From an uncultured Eubacteriales bacterium (lineage in GTDB: Bacteria; Bacillota; Clostridia; Oscillospirales; CAG-382), in NCBI GenBank assembly GCA_934444485.1, contig CAKSCN010000152.1, positions 1 through 5,608 of the forward strand: 5,608 bases of DNA, read 5' to 3'. Both the position numbers and the translations under genes were made by a program. This document shows, in pieces, positions 1 through 5,007 of the stretch. Each line of letters begins with the position of its first letter. Positions within the stretch are counted from its first letter, which is position 1. The notes beneath the pieces were generated by a model. That model saw only the letters and a program-made list of their open reading frames with translations. It searched no databases and was not told where the DNA came from.

Positions 1-3000
1 GCCCTGGTCTACCATATAAAGAAGCGACGGATAAGAGCTGTTCTCCATCATCCTCATTGCCGTGTCAAACTGACCGTTCGATGTGAGGGCAGGGTAGAGA
101 ATATTCATTCCGAGGAAGCCTACCGTCTGCTTGTAGCCGACGTTTGCAACAGACTGTGCGAACTCTTCGGCTGCGGCTTCTCTCTTGTCGTCCTCGTACA
201 TATCGTAGAAGAGACCCATTGCATAGGACGTCTGTCCCTTGCTCTTCGGGGTTATGCCGTTCGACTCAACGAAGTTGTCTCTCCACGCCTTTGCGAATTT
301 GTCGTGAAGCTCTCTGTAGTATGCAGCATCTGCGGTTTCGCCTATCTTTTCCGCCATGTCCGCAAGAATCATGCAGCTGTAAGCGGAGAATGCAGTGCCG
401 ACCTCGGAATACGACATCTCGCGCCATACCCAATCTGAAGTACAGTATTCGTTTACGTAGTAACCGTAGCCTTCCTTATAGTTATTAGCGGCAAGATGGT
501 CGCCGTAGTTTCCGTCGGGACGTACAAAGTAGGTCGCAACGTCTGTGGGATCGGTTGTGTTGGTAACTTTTTTTGTGAGAATGAAGTCGATCCACTTCTT
601 CATTGCCTCGTAGTTGTCCTTTATTATCGTGACATCGCCGTATTGATTGTACATTTCATAAGGAATGATTATAAGGCAGTCCGACCAACCGGAAGGAGTC
701 TTGGTTTTTGTTCCGTCGCCCGTCAGCGGTGTCTGCGAAGGGATAAGCTCCGGAATTGCACCGTCGGGATACTGAGTTGCAACGGTCATATCCTCGAAGT
801 TTCTGTAGTGATTGTAAACATTCGAGAAGTAAGACGCAATTGCGGCGAAAATCTGTGCGTCTCCCGTCCAGGTGTTTTTTTCTCTTGTCGGACAGTCTGT
901 GAGCGTTGAAACAAAGTTGCCTCTTATCGACCAGAGAACGTTTTCAAGATAACGGTTAATTTTCGGGTTTGAGGTTTCGAGGTAACCTGTTCTCTCCATG
1001 TCGCTTGTAAGTACAAGTCCCTCAATGCTCTCGAGAGGAAGCGGCTCAGTAAGTCCGGTTATCTGAATGTACTGGAAACCGTGGTAAACGAGATCAAACT
1101 CGACCGTTTCGCCGCCCTTATCGCCTCGGAATGTGTATTTGTCCGTGCCGTTGTGACCGAGCATATAGCCCATGAGAAGGGTATCAGTGCCTCTTTCGAT
1201 CCACTCGCTGTATTCTATCTTGATTGTTGTTCCGGCTGGAGCTTCGGCGGTTATTCTTGATGTGCCGACAATGTTCTGATCAAAGTGGTAAACGTATACG
1301 TCGTCCGCTGCCTTTACAACCTTTGTCGGGTGGAAAACCATGGTGTTGCGCACGGGGTTCATGTTTTCTGCGACAAAGTTGTTGGTGATTGTGTAATTCG
1401 AGCTTGTGACGAACTTGTCGGTTGCGCTCACGGGCATCCACTTTGCGCTGTCGCTGTCGTTTTCACTCCAATCGTCAATCTTCTTTCTTGCGTCTATGTG
1501 CTGTCCGACATAGTAACGGTCAGTGGTCGTCGGTCCTTCACGTGTGCCGAGCCATGTGGAGTCGGTGTCGATAACCTGCTTTGTGCCGTCGTTGTATGTG
1601 ACGACAAGCTTTGCCTTGAGACCGACGTTTGAGCCGTAATTTGCGGCAACCGCACCGGCATTGTACCAGCCGTGACCTACCTCGGCCGCAACAGTGTTGT
1701 CACCGTCGAGAAGAAGATCGGTTACGTCGTAAGTCTGATAGTAAAGCGTCGTTGTGTACTGCGACTTTCCGGGAGCCATATAGTCGTCGCTCGCACGCTT
1801 GCCGTTCATGTACATCATTTGGTTCCCGGCGGCAGTGGAGTAAAGTCTTGCTTTGGCAACCTCGGAAAGCGGCTTTTCGAGAGTAAACTGCTTTCTGAAG
1901 AGAGCCGCAGAGAGGACGTTTGTTGAGCCGTCGGAGAGAAGTGTTCCGTTTCCGTCGATGAGAGAAGCGGAATTAATTGTACCGGTCTCGCCGCCTGAGT
2001 TGTGTTCATAGTATTTGCCGAATACCTTTGTTGCTCCGGAGGGAGCTGTGTAGTCGCAGATAAAAGTATCATTTATATATGTCTTGATATTGCCGTCCCT
2101 AAATTCAAGGCGCATATCAAAGGGCTGACCAACAGCCGCCGCACCGTCAGGAAACAATGCAGTGAGGGGAAAGCTCTTTACATCCTTTACATTCATTCCC
2201 GTGCCGATATAATGACATCTGAGCGTGGGTTCGCTCAGCGTTGTCAGAGCGACCTGCCACATAAGTCTCTCGCTTCCGTCCTCGGCGGCAAAGAAGTTTA
2301 TGCCGTATGCCTTGGAAGTGACGGTGAGATTAATATTGAAGATACCCTCGGTGATGTCGTAATACGCATCCTTGGATTCGATCCATTTGTTGTCTGTGCC
2401 GAAGTCGCCGAAGAGAGCGGTTTCAAATTTTGCAACTTCTGATGTGGGGATAGCTTCGCCGTCGCCGTTGTAGGAGATAACCGTCCAATAGTATTCCGTC
2501 TCGGGCTTGAGAGCGGCGGCGGTAGTTGCACCTTCGCCGTTCGCTTTGCCGTAGTATGCGTGGGTGTCGGAGGACTCAACCTTACCGCTGTCCCAAACGT
2601 CAAAGTCGCCGATTACGGCTTTCTCGTATGTGGATGCCACTCCGAGTTCGTATGCTGTCTGATGTTCGCCTCTCTTTGCGCTTTCGAGTACCCAGTTGAA
2701 TTCGGGAACTGTAAAGTCAATGCCGAGAGGATTGTCTCTGTAATCTACCTGAAGGTTCATAACGTTTGTCCATTCGTAGTTTTCTTTGGATTTGTCGATG
2801 TTGGGCTTTATTGCGGCGATGTCCTCAACCTTGAGAACTCCGTCCTCGTTGATGTCCGCAAGATTGCGCAGAGCTTCAAACGCCGAGTCGCTGTTGAGAC
2901 CTCTCATCATAATCGCAAGGTCCTTGATGTCGATTCTGCCGTCGCCGTTGAGGTCTCCCGCAAGAAGCGCCGTTGTGCGAAGGGTAAAGCCGGCATTGGT

Positions 3001-3333
3001 CACTCTGACACGCTTTATCGTGTGTGTGAGATAACCGGTTTTGTCGATTACAACGTTGTAGACTCCGCTCGGGACTCTCACGGTGTAATTTCCTGTCGAA
3101 CCGTTTTCGGTTACGGTCGCAGAGTACCGCTTTCCGCCTTCTTCAACGAAGGTGACGGTTGCCTTGTGCGAAGTGTTTCCGTCGGCTTTTCCCTCGGTCA
3201 AGAAGGTGCCGTTCACGGTAAACAGCTCGCCTGCAAGCGCTGTGCCCGGCATTATCTGAAACATTGAAAGCGTCATGATAATGCAGAGCAGGAATGCCGA
3301 GATTCTTTTGCCGTGTTTTTTGATGTTTTTCAT
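1..3333 (-). CDS. Secreted dockerin-containing GH78 alpha-L-rhamnosidase, 3' end cut by window edge
   Basis: The enzyme is predicted to remove terminal alpha-L-rhamnose from plant glycans or rhamnosides outside the cell (inverting GH78 mechanism). The frame is open for 1111 codons with no internal stop. Seen in order: a Sec signal peptide (residues 1-34, basic N-end, hydrophobic core, ALA cleavage site); a small beta-sandwich resembling carboxypeptidase-regulatory-like domains (about 35-120); a dockerin-like pair of calcium loops (127-179); an Fn3-like GH78 N-domain (about 192-307, with QTAYELGV and WDSGKV); an inserted beta-rich domain (about 308-470); the rhamnosidase N domain (about 479-640, with LFRKQF, YMNGKR and GHGWYNAG); a linking beta domain (about 672-770, HFDQNIVG and HGFQYIQITG); and the (alpha/alpha)6 catalytic barrel from about 780. 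The motif DCPTREKNTWTGDAQ places D813, E818 and D825 at the spacing of the catalytic cluster in characterised GH78 enzymes, E818 being the presumed general acid. The general base and C-terminal domain lie beyond the edge. The start is supported by a strong ribosome binding site and the signal peptide. Family call very secure; substrate unknown. Confidence 0.95.
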   Translation of the reverse strand, partial: MKNIKKHGKRISAFLLCIIMTLSMFQIMPGTALAGELFTVNGTFLTEGKADGNTSHKATVTFVEEGGKRYSATVTENGSTGNYTVRVPSGVYNVVIDKTGYLTHTIKRVRVTNAGFTLRTTALLAGDLNGDGRIDIKDLAIMMRGLNSDSAFEALRNLADINEDGVLKVEDIAAIKPNIDKSKENYEWTNVMNLQVDYRDNPLGIDFTVPEFNWVLESAKRGEHQTAYELGVASTYEKAVIGDFDVWDSGKVESSDTHAYYGKANGEGATTAAALKPETEYYWTVISYNGDGEAIPTSEVAKFETALFGDFGTDNKWIESKDAYYDITEGIFNINLTVTSKAYGINFFAAEDGSERLMWQVALTTLSEPTLRCHYIGTGMNVKDVKSFPLTALFPDGAAAVGQPFDMRLEFRDGNIKTYINDTFICDYTAPSGATKVFGKYYEHNSGGETGTINSASLIDGNGTLLSDGSTNVLSAALFRKQFTLEKPLSEVAKARLYSTAAGNQMMYMNGKRASDDYMAPGKSQYTTTLYYQTYDVTDLLLDGDNTVAAEVGHGWYNAGAVAANYGSNVGLKAKLVVTYNDGTKQVIDTDSTWLGTREGPTTTDRYYVGQHIDARKKIDDWSENDSDSAKWMPVSATDKFVTSSNYTITNNFVAENMNPVRNTMVFHPTKVVKAADDVYVYHFDQNIVGTSRITAEAPAGTTIKIEYSEWIERGTDTLLMGYMLGHNGTDKYTFRGDKGGETVEFDLVYHGFQYIQITGLTEPLPLESIEGLVLTSDMERTGYLETSNPKINRYLENVLWSIRGNFVSTLTDCPTREKNTWTGDAQIFAAIASYFSNVYNHYRNFEDMTVATQYPDGAIPELIPSQTPLTGDGTKTKTPSGWSDCLIIIPYEMYNQYGDVTIIKDNYEAMKKWIDFILTKKVTNTTDPTDVATYFVRPDGNYGDHLAANNYKEGYGYYVNEYCTSDWVWREMSYSEVGTAFSAYSCMILADMAEKIGETADAAYYRELHDKFAKAWRDNFVESNGITPKSKGQTSYAMGLFYDMYEDDKREAAAEEFAQSVANVGYKQTVGFLGMNILYPALTSNGQFDTAMRMMENSSYPSLLYMVDQG
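2797..2955 (-). other. Type I dockerin-like module within the rhamnosidase (residues 127-179)
   Basis: Two F-hand-like calcium loops are visible. Loop 1 is GDLNGDGRIDIKDLA with ligands D127, N129, D131, D135 and D138. Loop 2 is ADINEDGVLKVEDIA with D160, N162, D164 and D171. They are separated by about 20 residues, as in type I dockerins, and each is followed by a short helix. In cellulosomal systems dockerins bind cohesins on a scaffoldin or at the cell surface. Loop 2 has K168 at loop position 9, normally Asp, Asn, Ser or Thr. Residues at the recognition positions 10-11 differ between the repeats (I136-K137 and V169-E170). The module sits near the N-terminus, just after the signal peptide and a small beta domain, whereas most dockerins are C-terminal. 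No cohesin is visible in the window, so real scaffold attachment is inference. Confidence 0.85.
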
Positions 3334-3338
3334 AAACA

Positions 3339-3350
3339 CCTCTCCTTTTA
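3339..3350 (-). promoter_or_regulatory. Ribosome binding site of the rhamnosidase gene
   Basis: Read on the minus strand this is TAAAAGGAGAGG. The AGGAG core (3346-3342) lies 8 bases before the ATG at 3333-3331. It is a strong Firmicute Shine-Dalgarno sequence and fixes the start codon. The same 11-base block TAAAAGGAGAG, with the same 6-base gap to the ATG, precedes the secreted gene at 5008. Confidence 0.9.
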
Positions 3351-3423
3351 AAATTTGCTGCTTATCGTCCGACCGTGCGTTTTTGAAATAATAGGCACAG
3401 ACAGATAGATAATCACACCCAAC

Positions 3424-3452
3424 ATTATAATACAATTTGCATAAAAAGTAAA
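3424..3452 (-). promoter_or_regulatory. Candidate sigma-A promoter for the rhamnosidase gene
   Basis: On the minus strand TTTACT (3452-3447, four of six matches to the -35 consensus) is followed after exactly 17 bases by a perfect TATAAT (3429-3424). Transcription would start near 3417, giving a leader of about 84 bases in which I see no convincing riboswitch or strong hairpin. The 83 bases between this -35 and the opposing asd -35 (3453-3535) are AT-rich and are the obvious place for a regulator. The only small repeats seen there are TGATGTT at 3453-3459 and again at 3476-3482, and a short TTTGA/TCAAA inverted pair at 3492-3509. Confidence 0.65.
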
Positions 3453-3535
3453 TGATGTTACTTGCTCTCTTTTATTGATGTTTTTTGCGCTTTTGAGTTG
3501 TTTTTCAAACATAAGCCGATTTCACGGTTTGAGCC

Positions 3536-3564
3536 TTGACAAAAACGCTGTTCTGATGTATAAT
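3536..3564 (+). promoter_or_regulatory. Consensus sigma-A promoter of asd
   Basis: TTGACA (3536-3541) and TATAAT (3559-3564) are both perfect matches to the housekeeping consensus, with the optimal 17-base spacer. The start of transcription would be near 3571, leaving a leader of about 40 bases. That is too short for a lysine riboswitch, so no lysine-responsive leader control is seen. The signal predicts strong constitutive transcription, fitting a housekeeping biosynthetic gene. Confidence 0.88.
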
Positions 3565-3595
3565 ATAAGGACACGAATAACAGACTACCTTACAG

Positions 3596-3603
3596 AAAGT
3601 GAG
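3596..3603 (+). promoter_or_regulatory. Weak ribosome binding site of asd
   Basis: AAAGTGAG ends 8 bases before the ATG at 3612 and is the best Shine-Dalgarno candidate. It is clearly poorer than those of the two neighbouring genes. Its spacing favours the first ATG over the in-frame ATG two codons later (3618), for which it would be 14 bases away. The consensus promoter may compensate for modest translation initiation. Confidence 0.55.
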
Positions 3604-3611
3604 TAACAGCC

Positions 3612-4712
3612 ATGGAAATGAAGAAGAAACTGAGAGCCGGAATAATCGGCGCTACCGGAATGGTCGGACAGCGTTTCATCACGCTCCTTGCAAACCATCC
3701 CATGTTTGAAATATCCGTCCTTGCGGCAAGTCCGAGATCCGCCGGAAAGAAGTACTCCGAAGCTCTCGGCGGCAGATGGAAGCTCTCGACGCCCATGCCC
3801 GAGTGCGTTGCGGATATGACGGTATACGACGCTGCCGGTGATATCGAAAAGGTCGCCTCTATGTGTGATTTCACATTCTGTGCGGTTGATATGAAAAAGG
3901 ATGAAATACGTGCGCTTGAGGAGGCTTACGCAAAAACCGAGACGCCTGTCGTCTCCAACAACTCCGCTCACAGAACGACTCCCGACGTGCCTATGGTTAT
4001 TCCGGAAATAAATGCGGATCACCTTGAGGTGATTTCTTCTCAGCGTGAAAGACTCGGAACAAAGAGAGGTTTCATTGCCGTAAAGCCCAACTGCTCAATT
4101 CAGAGCTATGTGCCCATGCTCACGCCGCTTCTCAAGTACGGCATAGAAAACGTCGTCGTCTGCACATATCAGGCAATTTCAGGTGCAGGCAAAACCTTCC
4201 GTGAGTGGCCCGAGATGATTGACAACGTAATTCCTTATATCGGCGGAGAAGAGGAGAAGAGTGAAAATGAACCCCTCAGAATATGGGGACACGTCGAAGA
4301 CGGAAAGATTGTTTCCGCAGAAAAGCCGCTTATCACAACACAGTGCATAAGAGTACCCGTTACCGACGGTCATACCGCAGCTTGCTTCGTAAGCTTCAGA
4401 AATAAGCCCTCCAAGGAAGAAATACTTGCCGCATGGGATAATTTCTCCGGCGAACCGCAGGCTCTCGGACTTCCGTCCGCACCCGAGAAGTTTATCACGT
4501 ACCATGAAGAGGACAACCGTCCCCAGACAAATCTCGACCGTGACATTTACGGCGGCATGGGAGTTTCCTGCGGCAGACTCAGAGAGGATAAAATGTTCGA
4601 CTATAAGTTTGTCGGACTTTCGCACAACACTCTGAGAGGTGCGGCAGGCGGTGCGGTGCTTATCGCAGAGCTTCTTGCGGCGAAGGGATATATCACGGCA
4701 AAGAACGACTGA
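3612..4712 (+). CDS. asd: Aspartate-semialdehyde dehydrogenase (archaeal/fungal-like type)
   Basis: The protein catalyses NADPH-dependent reduction of L-aspartyl-4-phosphate to L-aspartate-4-semialdehyde in the cytoplasm, the branch point to lysine/diaminopimelate, threonine and methionine. The 366-residue protein is full length. The N-terminal Rossmann fold has the dinucleotide loop GATGMVG (13-19) and the NADP-type segment SPRSAGK (40-46). VSNNSAHR (114-121) follows. The catalytic cysteine is C161 in KPNCSIQ, followed by YQAISGAG (186-193), whose Q187 matches the conserved active-site Gln. R247 in CIRVPVTDGH binds substrate and H254 is the expected acid/base. The overall pattern (PNCS-x-Q, GGEEEK near 211-216, C-terminal LRGAAGGAVLIAELL) resembles the Asd class first described in archaea and fungi rather than the common proteobacterial form. 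This class also occurs in some bacteria. The gene has its own promoter and terminator, so it looks monocistronic. The start at 3612 is likely, with 3618 as a possible alternative. Confidence 0.96.
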   Translation: MEMKKKLRAGIIGATGMVGQRFITLLANHPMFEISVLAASPRSAGKKYSEALGGRWKLSTPMPECVADMTVYDAAGDIEKVASMCDFTFCAVDMKKDEIRALEEAYAKTETPVVSNNSAHRTTPDVPMVIPEINADHLEVISSQRERLGTKRGFIAVKPNCSIQSYVPMLTPLLKYGIENVVVCTYQAISGAGKTFREWPEMIDNVIPYIGGEEEKSENEPLRIWGHVEDGKIVSAEKPLITTQCIRVPVTDGHTAACFVSFRNKPSKEEILAAWDNFSGEPQALGLPSAPEKFITYHEEDNRPQTNLDRDIYGGMGVSCGRLREDKMFDYKFVGLSHNTLRGAAGGAVLIAELLAAKGYITAKND

Positions 4713-4755
4713 CCCCGGGTGGTATTCGCAGTGCTGCGTGCAACAGAATAAAGGT

Positions 4756-4794
4756 AAAAGATGTCTTGCTTTGTTTCGGCGGACATCTTTTTTT
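4756..4794 (+). terminator. Rho-independent terminator of asd
   Basis: A 10-base-pair perfect stem pairs AAAAGATGTC (4756-4765) with GACATCTTTT (4782-4791) around a 16-base loop, and a run of seven T (4788-4794) forms its 3' side and tail. It lies 43 bases after the asd stop codon and closes the transcript before the downstream secreted gene. The A-rich left arm also allows some function in the reverse direction, but no minus-strand gene is seen that would end there. Confidence 0.9.
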
Positions 4795-4841
4795 GTGTTT
4801 GTGCGCTTTACTCTATTCTCAGCACACGCTCGTGGGTAATG

Positions 4842-4928
4842 TTGCACAAAAACCGCACTGTGAAATTGTGCAAATATACAATTTTGCGGAAACGGTGCCA
4901 ATTCTGTGCAAATGTTCACAAATTTTGC
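4842..4928 (+). repeat. Cluster of imperfect direct and inverted repeats upstream of the secreted gene
   Basis: TGTGCAAAT occurs at 4867-4875 and 4905-4913. In each copy an ACA or CACA and then ATTTTGC follow (to 4887 and 4928), making two imperfect repeats of about 21-24 bases. Overlaid are inverted pairs: TTGCACAA (4842-4849) with TTGTGCAA (4866-4873); AAATTGT (4863-4869) with ACAATTT (4878-4884) across 8 bases; and TGTGC-N6-TCACA (4905-4920). AAACCGCA (4850-4857) is also inverted as TGCGGTTT (4940-4947). The cluster ends immediately before the candidate -35 box at 4929, so regulator binding sites are the simplest reading. The regulator is unknown. Confidence 0.6.
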
Positions 4929-4957
4929 TTGATAAATATTGCGGTTTGTTGTATTCT
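4929..4957 (+). promoter_or_regulatory. Candidate sigma-A promoter for the downstream secreted gene
   Basis: TTGATA (4929-4934, five of six -35 matches) and TATTCT (4952-4957, four of six -10 matches) are separated by 17 bases. A start near 4964 would give a leader of about 44 bases. The -10 is imperfect, in contrast to the perfect asd promoter, which would fit a gene that needs an activator. The repeat cluster directly upstream supports that idea but does not prove it. Confidence 0.55.
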
Positions 4958-4990
4958 TACTCTGTCAGAAATGTGTTCTGAAAATACATA

Positions 4991-5001
4991 TAAAAGGAGA
5001 G
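4991..5001 (+). promoter_or_regulatory. Ribosome binding site of the secreted gene at 5008
   Basis: TAAAAGGAGAG, with AGGAG at 4995-4999 and 8 bases to the ATG. It is a strong site that decides the start codon. It is identical in sequence and spacing to the block before the rhamnosidase gene on the other strand. Confidence 0.9.
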
Positions 5002-5007
5002 AAACAA

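Noticed and set aside
2560..3267. A 235-codon open frame on the plus strand, with similar ones at 496-909 and 1285-1632
   Set aside because: They lie exactly antisense, codon over codon, to the rhamnosidase frame, which has strong family motifs throughout. Their products look like no protein domain and they lack ribosome binding sites. They arise from the codon choice of the real gene.
3334..3417. Possible structured regulatory leader in front of the rhamnosidase gene
   Set aside because: I looked for strong stems and riboswitch-like elements in the roughly 84-base leader and found only short, AT-rich self-complementarity such as TTTTAAAA.
3589..3603. A small hairpin CTTAC-AGAAA-GTGAG overlapping the asd ribosome binding site
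   Set aside because: The stem is only five pairs including a G-T pair, too weak to argue for translational control.
3565..3611. Possible lysine riboswitch or attenuator in the asd leader
   Set aside because: The leader from the predicted start is only about 40 bases and has no terminator-like structure. A lysine riboswitch needs well over 150 bases.
4179..4919. A 246-codon minus-strand open frame across the 3' half of asd and the downstream gap
   Set aside because: asd is unambiguous here, and this frame would run through the terminator hairpin. It has no recognisable motifs and a Cys/Arg/Ser-rich composition typical of antisense translation.
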